Origin: Helichrysum umbraculigerum
Lineage: Eukaryota > Streptophyta > Magnoliopsida > Asterales > Asteraceae
Direction of reading: 5' to 3'
DNA length: 64,000 bases
Assembly (NCBI GenBank): GCA_949592205.1
Contig: CATIUR010000004.1
Coordinates: 92,030,337-92,094,336, forward strand
In this document: one piece after another, positions 12,549 through 23,361 of the stretch
Layout of the letters: each line of letters opens with the position of its first letter
Numbering within the stretch: position 1 is the first letter of the stretch
Translations under genes and position numbers: made by a program
The notes under the pieces: model-generated
What the model was told of the DNA's origin: nothing
The model's database searches: none
What the model saw: only the letters and a program-made list of their open reading frames with translations

Positions 12549-14273
12549 CTATGAGGCTGGTGATCCCTGGTCAGGTGCATCCGTATGCTGAGTAGGAGCT
12601 GGTGCTGCAGATGGTCCTACGACGGATTGCTGGCCACTTGATACTCTCTGTCCCTGTTCTTCAGCATTGATCAGTTTGAGCTGAACCAATATGTCTCTGA
12701 GGGTAGCAGCTGGCAATTTCATCGGATCAGTGTAACCCCACTCTAGCAGGATAGTCGAAGTAATCCCTGCTTGCTCAAGCAGTGTCATGTAAGCCTGACG
12801 CAGCATGCTCTCTGTAGGCACATCTGAGGAAGAGATCGGTCCTAAGTTCAGTAACATCCTAGAAGTGTCAAATGATAAAGCATCTGTGCCCAAGTAAACT
12901 GTGTCAGCCCGGTATGATCTGCTGGCAACTGGCTGGGCAGCATAAGGATGAGAAATCACAGGTGCATAAATCACTGGCTGAACTTCCAGTATCTCGGTCT
13001 CAATTGACTGGACCTGTTCTGGTACTGGTGTGGTCCGGGCAGCGGGTGATGGTGGATGAGTGGTATGTGATGGGATGGATGTATGTGGTAGTGCTATGGC
13101 TGGTGGTGGTGGACCGCATCGGTACATATAGGGCTCAGGGTCAGGAATACCAAGTCTCCTGGAAATCAGTAGCTGGTGGGAACGGCTAACCTGAAGAGCA
13201 TGTAAAAGATAGTACTGTGTCAGCGAGGTCACTGGATCTGTGTAGTGAACAGTAGCCTGAGCTGGTGGCTCGGCTATCTCAGCTCCTCTATGCGGGACAC
13301 TAGTATGTGCTCGGGCTCTATCAGATGGACCATCCTCAGTATCTGCAACAGGTGAAGATCCTCTAGCTCGCTTCCTCGGGAGATGACATCCTGGAATGAT
13401 CTGCTTGGTGTTCTTCCATAGACACTGCTTTTGCTTATCTACCTCAACAAGATGGATCAACTTACAGTACTCCAGATTGAACGGCAAAGAACTAGAATAA
13501 ACAGTGAACTCCTCAGTGTGAGCATCGGTCAACAATCCCATACCATATAACAATCTGGTGATAATCGACCCCATGAACATGTGCCTATCCAAGTCTGTCT
13601 CCATCCAAAGTCTCTCAGCGATCAAGAAAGCAACATTCAGATTCTTTCCTCCTATGATTGCTTCCATGAACTTCAACTCCTCGGCACTCACAACCCCACC
13701 TTCCTTCTTCCCAAATATAGAACATGCTAGCAACTTGTGAAGGATGTGATGAACCGGCTTAATAAAAGTGGATGACTTAACACAGCTCCTGAAGTTTGAT
13801 CCTGCTAAATCCATCCATATATCCTTGTAGTTCCTATTTGGTAGGCTGGAGATGTCTTTAACACTATTTCTGAACCATGCAGAGTTGACCTGAGACTCTG
13901 TGTATAAACCTAGATACACTCCCAAGTCGGCAACTGAAATATGATGAACCTGTTCCTGAAACCTAAATGAAATCTTTCTTTTATCGGAGATGCTCATTTT
14001 TGGGTTCAATTGGTATGTCATCATGAACTCGGTCACTACTTCTCGGTATGCATCCTCATCTATATCGAAAAGACGGAGAAGGGCATTGTTCATTTGACCC
14101 TCGGTCTCATACATTAGCAAATTCTTCAACTCATCCCTGATTCCTAGCTTAATCATATCTTCCCAAACCACAAAACGATTACTGCCTATCGGTCGCTGCA
14201 ACCACTGGCGAATGAGTGACCTATTTTTCGAAGATTTGGCCAAGTAGCTGAGTGAAGGCGGGCAATTATCCAT
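12549..14273 (-). CDS. TE-2 ORF-B, ATHILA ORF1-like protein
   Basis: The open frame runs 14318-12549, but the likely start is ATG 14273, immediately after a pyrimidine-rich TTTATCACAG acceptor, giving 574 residues. The N-terminal half matches the ATHILA ORF1 / plant transposon-protein family in layout: YREVVTEFMMTYQL, then ISFRFQEQVHHISVADLGVY, LGLYTESQVN, PVHHILHKLLACSIFGKKEG, and a conserved Trp-containing block near ERLWMETD. The second half is Pro/Ser/Thr-rich and looks disordered. The family is usually found in Athila retrotransposons; its biochemical role is not settled. There is no stop or frameshift, unlike ORF-A. TE-3 carries a diverged homologue (28490-29806) in the same relative place. 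Confidence 0.75.
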   Translation of the reverse strand: MDNCPPSLSYLAKSSKNRSLIRQWLQRPIGSNRFVVWEDMIKLGIRDELKNLLMYETEGQMNNALLRLFDIDEDAYREVVTEFMMTYQLNPKMSISDKRKISFRFQEQVHHISVADLGVYLGLYTESQVNSAWFRNSVKDISSLPNRNYKDIWMDLAGSNFRSCVKSSTFIKPVHHILHKLLACSIFGKKEGGVVSAEELKFMEAIIGGKNLNVAFLIAERLWMETDLDRHMFMGSIITRLLYGMGLLTDAHTEEFTVYSSSLPFNLEYCKLIHLVEVDKQKQCLWKNTKQIIPGCHLPRKRARGSSPVADTEDGPSDRARAHTSVPHRGAEIAEPPAQATVHYTDPVTSLTQYYLLHALQVSRSHQLLISRRLGIPDPEPYMYRCGPPPPAIALPHTSIPSHTTHPPSPAARTTPVPEQVQSIETEILEVQPVIYAPVISHPYAAQPVASRSYRADTVYLGTDALSFDTSRMLLNLGPISSSDVPTESMLRQAYMTLLEQAGITSTILLEWGYTDPMKLPAATLRDILVQLKLINAEEQGQRVSSGQQSVVGPSAAPAPTQHTDAPDQGSPAS

Positions 14274-15535
14274 CTGTGATAAAAGACAAGAAAAGATTAA
14301 ACTATAATAGTGGTGCATTAATGGATATGCTAAAGTACTTCCAAATTTTTAGAAAAAATTGGAAATGTAGGCTTTAGAAATGGGCATATCCAGAAATTTT
14401 ATATCACTAAACCTAACCGCAACCAATCACAAGTCCACATTTCTTATCAACTTATGTCTAAACAAGGGAAAGTGGCACAAAGCTTCATGTTTCTAGCATA
14501 ATTAAAGTGAGCATTTTAGTACTCAATTTAAATATTCCAAGCACTAAAAACTTAAATACTTTGCGTTTTTGGCTAACTAATTCAAATGAGCCCAATTCTT
14601 TGAATAAATCCAAGGTCATATAATTACCTCAAGTAAATCAATTAATCACAAAAATGATATATTACCAAGTTAATATGCAATCCAACTTTTTGCAATTTCC
14701 AAAAGACATAGAGATAAATACATGGTTCCAAGCACAGAATGTAAGTAAATTTAATTGACAAAATGGTAATTAGAAGAATGGCGTTCTTGTTGGTTCCATT
14801 TCAAAGTGTCATACACGTTATCAATTAAAGTGCCGAATCTTAGAAATGATCAAATGAACCAAAGCTTGTTTTGGTAATCTTGTAAGCTTTTTAAATTTAG
14901 AAAAGTCATAAACATGGTTTTTAATAAAAAGTTTAAGGTAAAAATAGATGTTTATGAAGGTTTTACAAAAATTTGCTTACTTTAATTACCAAAAACTAGC
15001 CTAACTATTTTCTAATTGCAAATGGTCAAACAAAGCATGTTAACCTATCACATTTAAGCACAATTCAATCCATAGAAGTCAACATAAGCAATTAATCAAC
15101 CAAAAAGTCAACTAAATCAAAATTCATCCAAAAAGTCAACACTTTAATCTTCAAACTTGCAATTAACCCAACAAATCACTAGATTATGTTTGTAATCATG
15201 TTAAGCATCAAGATAAGCATGGAATAACACTAAAGATCGCAACTTTTAACCATGAAATCTATGAAAACAAGTTACAAGCCATAGTTTTTATAAAATCATG
15301 AAAATCACTAAATTAGGTCAAGAATTACCTTAATCTTGATGTTTTGATGTTGTGGATGCAAGAAAGATCATAAAATGATGAATTTTAAGCTTGGAATCAT
15401 GCAAAATGGTGAAGTAATGAAGATTTGGTGTTGATGGGGGTAGGCCGACGGTTTGGAGAGGGGAAGGAGGAAGAAGATGAAGTTTTTTGTGTTTTGTCCT
15501 TATGTGTGGGCTAAAAGTCCTTTTTTATATAAATC
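14274..15535 (-). promoter_or_regulatory. Candidate internal promoter and leader intron for TE-2 ORF-B
   Basis: On the minus strand TTTATATAAA lies at 15524-15533. It is followed by a C/A- and CTTC-rich leader, a donor AAG|GTAATT with the intron starting at 15328, and the acceptor CACAG|ATGG at 14274. The predicted intron is 1055 nt and AT-rich. The layout mirrors that of TE-3 ORF-B, which supports a real spliced leader. Confidence 0.55.
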
Positions 15536-16012
15536 TCAAACATATTACGTTTTAAATTCGCGAAAGATACGAAGCATACAAGTAAAATTTCAAAGTTTTA
15601 AAATTTTTAATAAAGTAATTTTAAAAAGCATGTTCTTATTTTTCTGAATCTTTATGCGCAGTCTGAAATTGTACTGTGAACTGTACGCGAAATTGCGTAA
15701 GCTTTTATTTAAAATAAAATGATGTTTTTGTGTTCTTTAAAATTCAAGACAAATTCAAAATTAATTTTTCAAAATTTAAAAAATAAACTTTTTCAAATTT
15801 TCTAAAAATGTCTGAGATTCGTTACTGAGTTGCGCGAATTTGAATTTTAAAAGAACATTTCCTTGTTATTTTATGATAAAACTTTTTAACATAATAATTA
15901 ACCACAAATATTACTTAACCTAAATACTTAAAATAAAACAAAATTAACCGAAGTTTGGGTTGCCTCCCAGAAAGCGCTTGGTTAAAGTTGGCAGCTCGAC
16001 TTTTGGACAAAT
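15536..16012 (-). other. TE-2 spacer between ORF-A and ORF-B promoter
   Basis: AT-rich, no ORF. GGTTGCCTCCCAGAAAGCGC near 15960-15980 directly follows the ORF-A stop on the minus strand and may be its 3' UTR. Confidence 0.4.
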
Positions 16013-17480
16013 TTATTGAACATTGCCCAAGAGCAATTGTTTGAGTGAATTTGGTGCTCTTGGTTGAGGGAAAGTGTAGCGAGGAATAAAATCACAAATG
16101 AGAATTTTAATGACAGAATCAACTAGGTCTGCGGGATGTAACGAGAATCGTTCGTGTTCAGTGAGTAACATACATTCCTTTTTGCCTAAATCCAGAAGAC
16201 TGTCAATAAACTTGTTAAATTCCTTTCTAACTTTCTTAGGGTTTGAAATTCCGTTTCGTGATCCGTTATCTATATGGTTGAGGTCATGAAGAAGTATTCC
16301 TAGGGTTTGTTGAAATTTCCGTTCTTCTCTCAAATCAGGATCTCCGGTTGTAGTGTGAACTGACTCCGTGATTTCCTTGATTAAAGATATTTGTGAAATG
16401 GTGAAAGGAAATTTTGACTGAGCGAATAGTGAAGTGAGTGAGACGTTGATAATCTTTCTTCCAGCAAAGAAAGCAGCTTCCAGATTATCATCAGTGGCTC
16501 CAGGGAATATTTCTAACAACCTGTTGATCATGTAGGTGGCGGGGTCAACGAAGAATGGAATTTTATCAGAAATGACGAGAGATATAGCAGGATCTTTGCT
16601 GATCCAGAACTCGAGCTCATAAATCATTGCCACAACATAACGATTAATTAGGGTTTGAGAAACCGGTTGATAATCAGTGCTGGCGAATAGTTCCATTAGT
16701 AGGTCTATTTCTGATTTGAGCTTTAGTTCTAGCTCTCGATAGTGTGTGAAGATGCCTTCCTCCTTTTGATTCGGAAGATGGTGGAGAATACCAACCTGTT
16801 TCTTTATCTTACGAGTGACTTCTCTCTGTTTGACTGAAAAAGGAAAGTCATATGTTTTGAGATGCCCAGCAAATGCCCGACAAACATCCAATCTCCTCTC
16901 AGGATCAAACGAGTTACCCACGTAGCGGATATTTTCTTCAGGTTTGATTGGTAAAATCCTATCAACGACACGATAGATGGTGTACTCAGGTTCTGGTACG
17001 AGATTCAAAAAGATAGGTGATTTCGGAGGGTACTCATAAACTTCTTCATCCCATAGTGGAAGACGTTCTTCAACAGGTGGGAAACGAAAGGGTTGAAGAT
17101 GTTCAGAGCTACTCTCAACAAAATCGGATGAAGTAGGGAAGTGCGAGATATTTTCTAAGGAGTATGAAATCTCAGATGCAGGTATAACCTGATAGCTTGG
17201 AATGCTAGATACAAAAGTTGAAATCTTCTGGTGAGATTCAGGAGTTCCTAAGTCAAGATCTAAGAATTGCCCTAAGGTCCCAGATTCGTCGTCAGAGTCG
17301 GCGAAGATTTCTTCGGAAGCGGGATAAAGATGAAGAGTGGAAGTCGGATCCCAACTCTTGTGAAAGGCAGTCGAAGAACTCGGCGTCCTCCATGGTCATC
17401 ATCTCTTCAGGTGTCATATGTGGCAATGGAGAAATGGGAGACGGTGGCGAATCGTATAATGATTTTTTTGTGTTTTTCAT
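16013..17480 (-). pseudogene. TE-2 ORF-A, uncharacterised element protein, one frameshift
   Basis: The minus-strand frame starts at ATG 17480 (MKNTKKSLYDSPPSP...) and closes after 62 codons at about 17292. An overlapping frame picks up an acidic continuation (ADSDDESGTLGQFLDLDLG) and stays open to 16013, so one indel between about 17385 and 17300 has split a gene of roughly 480 codons. The TTG at 17008 that opens the longest run is not a real start. No known domain is recognised. The C-terminal 330 residues are mostly helical in character, and a stretch FPFSVKQREVTRKIKK resembles FPYSDKQREMLRELKE of TE-3 ORF-A. Order and spacing of further helices also match, so the two are probably homologues. 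It lies directly after the primer site, where gag normally sits. A packaging or Gag-like role is only a guess. Confidence 0.6.
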
Positions 17481-17621
17481 TTTTTTATTAACTAAGGTGA
17501 TCTATCTAAATTATCCTAAAATTAGCAAATAACTTCCAAACAAGTCTGTGAAAACCTAATTGGAAAGGATCTCCTAAAAGCTATTTTATCTAAGGCGGCT
17601 TCAAATCGTAACGTTCTACGA

Positions 17622-17639
17622 TCCCCAGCAGCTGCTCCA
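17622..17639 (-). other. TE-2 primer-binding-site-like sequence
   Basis: On the minus strand TGGAGCAGCTGCTGGGGA follows the LTR end after seven bases. TE-3 has TGGCGCCGCTGCCGGGGA in the same place, the tRNA-Asp type of Athila/Tat elements. TE-2 differs from it at three positions, so the primer may be a different tRNA or the site has decayed. Confidence 0.65.
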
Positions 17640-17645
17640 AAAGCT

Positions 17646-20137
17646 TGTCGCGTTCCTAGCGGTCGGTCGGAATTTTAGTCCGATCGTTGTTCCGGCACAA
17701 CCAGGACTCGCGGCAGAGTGAGCTTTAAATTTATAAGAGTTGGGGTTCAAACTATAAGTACTACCTACCTTGGAAGCAAGCAGTAAGTATAACTCGAGGT
17801 CATTCTTAAATCGGAGCGAATTGAAACGAAGAGGATTCACCAAAGATTATTTTCACTAATAGGATAAGGGTAGGTAGATTGAATTTTGATAGGTTTTTGT
17901 TTTATAATTATCCTAAATGCAGAAAAGTAAATAACAGGAAATAAAGCTAGGGTTTAAGCAGACAGGTAGAGATGTGATTGCTGAAACTTCGATAATTAGG
18001 GTTTCGGGATGATGTTCATTATAGATTAGATTAGAGACTTGCCAGATAAAAGACAGACAAATTTTCGGTGTAAACACTAGGACCCTACGTCTCAGGATTA
18101 AAACCCTAAAAGCATATGTCACTGGAATCCTAGGCTATCATGATTCTGATCAGATCGGGCTGCTTTCAAACCCCCCCTGAACTAGTCTTGGATAAAACCT
18201 CAGTAACCCTAAAGTATCTAGGGATCAGGCAAGAGGCAACAGACCGCAATTGTATTCACTGACCTTTCTTAACACCTAATCATCTATTTGGTTTCATCAT
18301 GGCAGATACTGATTGTATCCTATGTGTGTTAAACTATCGGTCTTAGTAGAGTTAAGCAGTATGGTGGAGTATTAGACTCTCTTGACAAAACTCTGTATTA
18401 ATTCTATTTGAGTGTTTATTCTACCGTCATAATTATAGACCCTCCTTTACGTTCAGGCGTTCATCCCTAGGAATAATCACGGTGTACAGGGCAAATTTGG
18501 CATTTCCACAGTGTTCCTGACACAAGGCATACTCACGGTGTACAGTGCATTGGCATATCCACAGTGTTCCTGACTCAAGGCATACTCACGGTGTACAGTA
18601 CATTAAGTAGTTCCACAGCTTGTATTTAAACCTTGGTGTACTAACGGTGTACGGTGCATCGAGCAGTTTCACAGCTTGTATTTAAACCTTGGTGTACTAA
18701 CGGTGTACAGGGCAGCGAAGCATTTCCACAGTTTTGATGCCTAGACCCGAGTTCTAGAAGGAAGGGTCACTTCTAGGTATTCCACGATGAAACAATCCCA
18801 CGGCATTTCCTTAGCTTCCACGTATTTGTACTCCACCAGTGGTGTTTCCAATGCTATTCGAAGTACTATTCCGTTTTATGGAAAGTTCATAGCTTCATAC
18901 TGTAACTGGAGATGATTGTATCTACGTAGTATTAGGGTTGATCAGATCCTATCCTAAGGGCAAGAGTCACGTGAAAGTCTGGAAAGGGTGTCGAGAAACT
19001 AGATCTATAATCAGGATAAGTTTAACCTAAACACACAGCATAACACTCTCCAATCATGTAAATAAGATATTAATATATCATCACCCCTATTCCTAATATC
19101 TACATTTCAACAATCACAATATTAAACTACTCTATAATCATGGCAATAAACAAAGTACAAACTGAAATAACATAAAGTGCAAGCGTTATAACAGTAAGTA
19201 AAAGTTTAGATATCACCGGGAATACAGCAGTGTAATACTGAGGATTACAAATAGTCTGACTTGAAAAACTCGTTACAACAAGATGACCAAGCTAAACCTT
19301 TCGAACCGTAAGCTCAACCCTAACCTTTCTCCTCTAGAACTCTAGAGAGAGACTAGAGAGAGAAAGTAGAGAGAGAGAAAATGAGAGAAAATGTGAAAAA
19401 TGTGAAAGTGAGGAAAGGAGTGGAATGAAGAATGGTGTATGAAAATGGGGAGGTGATGACCCCTATTTATAGGCAAAGCTCAAAATCACACGTACAACTC
19501 GTGAAACAGCACGTACAAGCAAACGAAGCAGCATACGGGGTACAGGGGCCGTATACAGCCTTGGTGGGGCTGTATACGGTGTGTCAGAGGCCATATACGG
19601 TCTTGGTTAGGCCGTATACGGTTGCCAAGGCCGTATACGATGTCCATCTGATTTCGTTTGTTGCTTAAAACGCTCGTATCTCTTTCGTTATGCGTCCGTT
19701 TGACTTGATTCTTTCGCCCATGGTTTCGTAATTCCGTTACGCTTCTAATGATGCCAACTTCATGGTATCTGGATGTATAAAGCTCATGTATAGCCGGAAT
19801 GACTTTATAGGAGTCTGAAATCGTCGTGTCTTCTCCGTTCTTTACCCTTTTGGCATGATTCATGATTCTTCGGTCTCGTTTTTACCTGTATTATCATATG
19901 ATGAGGTTAGAATATGTGCCTCATAAGATAGATGAGTCAGGAGGAATCTGTGCACGTATATTTGTCATGAATCGCTTGTTATTTGGACGTTTTAGGTGAT
20001 TTTTGCAGCAACGCCTCTATTTGGACCACTTTAGTGATTTTTAGTAAACAATGATCATTTTGGAATGTTTTCACTAAAGATCTACCCAAAAAGTGTGGAA
20101 TATTACCCTTAAAAACATGACTTTTTGGGTCACATCA
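17646..20137 (-). repeat. TE-2 5' LTR (right copy, promoter LTR)
   Basis: A 2492 bp LTR that differs from the left copy by scattered substitutions and small indels. On the minus strand it starts TGATGTGACCC and ends CGCGACA. A TATAAATAGG box is near 19463-19474, and the CCGTATACGG-type words lie just upstream of it at 19550-19640. The box predicts transcription start near 19430, running towards lower coordinates. Confidence 0.9.
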
Positions 20138-20142
20138 ATTAT

Positions 20143-21778
20143 ACCCGAAACTTGAATTAAAAACTGGTTTGTTGAATGAACTGCACGAACAGTATGTTTT
20201 TGAGCTTTGACCCGTTCGGGTTGGGGTTCAGACCCATTCGGGTTAGTGTCCAGACCCGTCCGGGTGAGGGTGTAAACCCGTTCGGGTGAGGGGGGAGCTA
20301 TACCCGTCCGGGTGAGGGTGTAAACCCGTTCGGGTGAGGGGAGAGCTAGGCCTGTCCGGGTGTATTTTATGACCCGATCGGGTTAAGTAGTTCACGCGTA
20401 CAGAATTGATTTTGAATCGGATGGTCTGACTTTTCTTTGAAGTATCATTCTTATGATACGAGTACATGGGACAAATAAATATAGTGCGACTATAAATTTT
20501 AAACGTTAACATATAAAAAATATATATATATTTTTATACATATTTTTAAAATGATAGCCTATATAAATAATAATAACACTAAATACAAATAGATCGGTTA
20601 TCAAAGTGTTCCATTTACAAATAATTATAAAATATATAAAATAGTGCGGTTCATTATAAGTGTTCTATTTATATTTTCATTAATAAACCTTGACTTCACA
20701 AATATCACTCTAAAACCCTCGAAATGTGATATAAGATTTTCAAAATATAAATTAGACACTTCAAACATAATTTAATCGGATAAACATTAAAAACAGATAA
20801 TCTATTAGACATCCATTGACTCATTTAAAAATCTCGCATGATTAGGATACTAGGAGATTGCACACTATCTATTCCGTGTCGGATATATTCATTGCTCGGT
20901 GACTCAGGTGAGTCTCACAGCCCCACTTTTATTGCTTTAACTGATTTAAAATTTGGGGTGAGATACAACACTTACTTGTTTTCGTGATCACAGTTATTCG
21001 GTTAGTTAATTTAATTATTAACTCGGTTAAACATATTTGATTATCATTGTCGGTCTTGATTTTCTTTGTTCGGGTATTGCATGAGTGTTTTAATACGGGA
21101 ATATCCTCATCATTGCATGGTTCGTTAACTTAATAAGGCGCGATTACTAAAAGATAGATCTATCATGGGAGTGACGTCCCCGTCCGGGTTGCTAGCTACA
21201 ACCACGTCCAAACGGGCATTTTAGTAATTGTTATGGGTGTTGACACCGTTCGGGAGGCAGAAAATCGGGTTAGGCCTCGAACCATGGCTTAATGCAATAC
21301 AATGTCATTGTCGGTAAATCTAGTCGGAAACCTTAATTGGTTTATCATTGTTCAGTTATGTTGTTTAATCATTGTCAGTATTAAATCGTCGGATAATCAT
21401 GTTGATCACATCATGTTTTATGATAAACCTGTGAGATTCACTAGCTTTATAGCTGACCTTTTAGTGTTGTATTCTCAGGTGATCAGCTACAGTAGGATGG
21501 CCCTCAGGATAAGCTATCTATTATGAGTCGCACGCATCTACAAACAAATGAAGATTTTCTTGCATTATATTTTGTTAAACGTTATATATTAAAATCTTCG
21601 GAAATCATTTTGCGAACTCGCTATTATGTTGTAAACTTCTGACTTAAACTCTGTACTACTTTTGTAATATTTTAAAACGTCTCATGTTGAGTCGTTTGCT
21701 TTGTACCTCTCGCTTTGATTATTGATTAGTCACACCTAAATTGTCGCTTCCGCAAATCATGAAATCGGGGGTGTGACA
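20143..21778 (+). repeat. TE-1 5' LTR, second part, with word array and leader mini-exon
   Basis: It resumes after the TE-2 duplication ATTAT (20138-20142) and ends GGGGGTGTGACA at 21778. Eight near-palindromic ACCCGNNCGGGT words lie at 20210-20383. A candidate mini-exon 20846-20907 (GATACTAGGAGATTG...GACTCAG) follows a TTAG acceptor and precedes GTGAGTCTCACAGCCCCAC. A matching acceptor TATTCTCAG lies at 21478. Together these predict a 571 nt intron inside the LTR. The 74-residue frame at 21302-21526, repeated at 37875-38099, is only LTR sequence. Confidence 0.82.
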
Positions 21779-21781
21779 GAT

Positions 21782-21794
21782 TGGTATCAGAGCC
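21782..21794 (+). other. TE-1 primer-binding site (tRNA-Met type)
   Basis: TGGTATCAGAGCC starts three bases after the LTR end. It matches the 3' end complement of plant initiator tRNA-Met, the usual primer of chromoviruses. Confidence 0.92.
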
Positions 21795-22672
21795 TAAGGT
21801 TATAGCGAATTAGGTTGCAATTAGTGGGCCTAGACTATGACCGTTAGGCACTATTCCCCATTAGGTATAACTGGTTCAGGAATTTCATCATACGAGTTTA
21901 ATTTAACATAGCCTAGCTAACTATGTACAATTAAATGAAGATGATGTGAGATCTGAAAGGGGTTATATTGAATAGGAATGCACTAGCTGACTCTGACCAT
22001 GAGAGAACCGGGACTCATAATTGTTTTGTGCTAGACACAACTAGGCGGATATATATGTATATATGGTATATACATATATGATTAGGCTATTATATAAATT
22101 GTATATATATGATTAAGCCTCGGATAATCTTTGATATACTCGGTAATACACTCGCAATACTAATAGCCGACTTCCTTATCACAACAAATACATCATGGAA
22201 CTTACCGGTCGTAAGTTGATCGAATCAGGAAAAATAGTACCGGGATGTACCCTAGCTTTAGAGAGTCATCTCTACGAGACAGACTTACCCCGGTAAGGTT
22301 AGAAAATTTCGTCATTCACTCGTCGTCATGCTTAACGTTCGGAATCGGTATTCCTCTAAGGACTGAAATCTTTTCCCATCATTCCTAACAAATTCCCTCG
22401 AATTGAAATGGCAAACCCCACAACGGATGGTCACGCGTCGGATAACGAACAAATTCTCAAATATCCCTCCAGATATGATAATTTCCGGCACTTTTGTAAA
22501 CTCCAACTCTTGTAATCTTTTGGACACGCATGTTAACTGATTACAACCCTATTATCTTTTATTGTCAATTGACATTTCATACGTCGGTTCACTTGTTCAG
22601 TGTACATACGATTATGATAATCACTTTCTTCGATTCAAACTCTGACATGTCCCTTATTTTTATTGAAGAAAC
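21795..22672 (+). other. TE-1 leader between PBS and gag
   Basis: Noncoding AT-rich leader of about 880 bp with short ATATAT runs near 22050-22110. The reading frames here are short, and nothing in them resembles a known domain. Confidence 0.55.
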
Positions 22673-23355
22673 ATGCCTCCGAAATGACAATCCTTCACTC
22701 CTGCTGAACTGGAACAGCTAATCACTCTGCGAGTAGCCGAAGCTCTGGCCGCTCGACAAACTCCTCCCAATAGCGGATCAGGTCCAAACCCGGGGAGCGA
22801 AGAGGTCAACAACAACACCCCACCAAAAAAACCCTGCTCTTACAAAGACTTCCTCAACTACAAACCCTTGAACTTCAAGGGCACGGAAGGAGCCATCGGC
22901 CTACTACAGTGGATTGAGAAGATGGAATCCGTCTTCCGCATCTGCAACTACCCAGATGACTGTAAGGTCAAGTACTCTATCTGCACACTGATGGAAGGTG
23001 CACTTACCTGGTGGAACACCTGACAACCAAAGCCAAACCAACAAAAAGCCTGCAGCTGCTTAGGTCAATGCTTCTGGATCTGAAAACAAAAAGGAGTACA
23101 CTGGAACCAAACCTTTCTGAACAAAATGCAAACGCCACCATGACGGGCCTTGTGGCACCCCCTGTGACAAGTGCAAGCGTTATGGTCATCTTGCTAAAGA
23201 TTGCCAAGTGAAAGCTTGTTACGAGTGCGGAGTCGTAGGACACTACCGAAATGACTGCCTTAAGCTGAAGGATAACAACAAAGGAAGGTTCTTTATGCTG
23301 AATGCTAGGAACACTCACCCAGACCGTGACACGGGTACGTACCTTGCTGCGTAAT
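22673..23355 (+). pseudogene. TE-1 gag remnant (capsid fragment and two CCHC knuckles)
   Basis: The frame opens ATGCCTCCGAAA at 22673 and meets TGA at once (22685-22687), where related gags have Arg; CGA to TGA is typical decay of a methylated CpG. It then reads FTPAELEQLITLRVAEALAA and the retrotransposon gag core (FLNYKPLNFKG, LLQWIEKMES, ALTWWN) up to TGA at 23021. A block is missing after ALTWWN, because the next recognisable sequence is a pair of zinc knuckles, CDKCKRYGHLAKDC (from 23163) and CYECGVVGHYRNDC (to about 23258). The gag tail LNARNTHPDRDTGTYL normally leads into protease, but TE-3 is inserted just after, at 23362. The knuckles bind genomic RNA in active relatives. The fragment cannot encode a working Gag. 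Confidence 0.88.
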
Positions 23356-23361
23356 GTCTAT

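Larger units (their letters stand above)
5160..20137 (-). mobile_element. TE-2: non-autonomous Athila/Tat-like LTR element, minus strand, about 15 kb
   Basis: It is flanked by ATTAT at 5155-5159 and 20138-20142. The LTRs are about 2.49 kb (5160-7648 and 17646-20137) with TG...CA ends. Orientation is fixed by a primer-site-like sequence at 17622-17639 (minus), a purine-rich CTAAGTGTGTGATAAC next to the left LTR, and two genes read right to left: ORF-A (17480-16013) and ORF-B (14273-12549). No protease, RT or integrase motif was seen in any frame. A sister-family solo LTR (TE-2b) is inserted at 9571-12092; removing it leaves about 12.5 kb. Confidence 0.87.

Noticed and set aside
12872..13740. 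Plus-strand frames 12872-13189 and 13558-13740
   Set aside because: They are antisense shadows of TE-2 ORF-B.
16013..17008. 17008 as the true start of TE-2 ORF-A
   Set aside because: The codon there is TTG, and the frame stays open upstream towards a frameshifted ATG-started segment at 17480.
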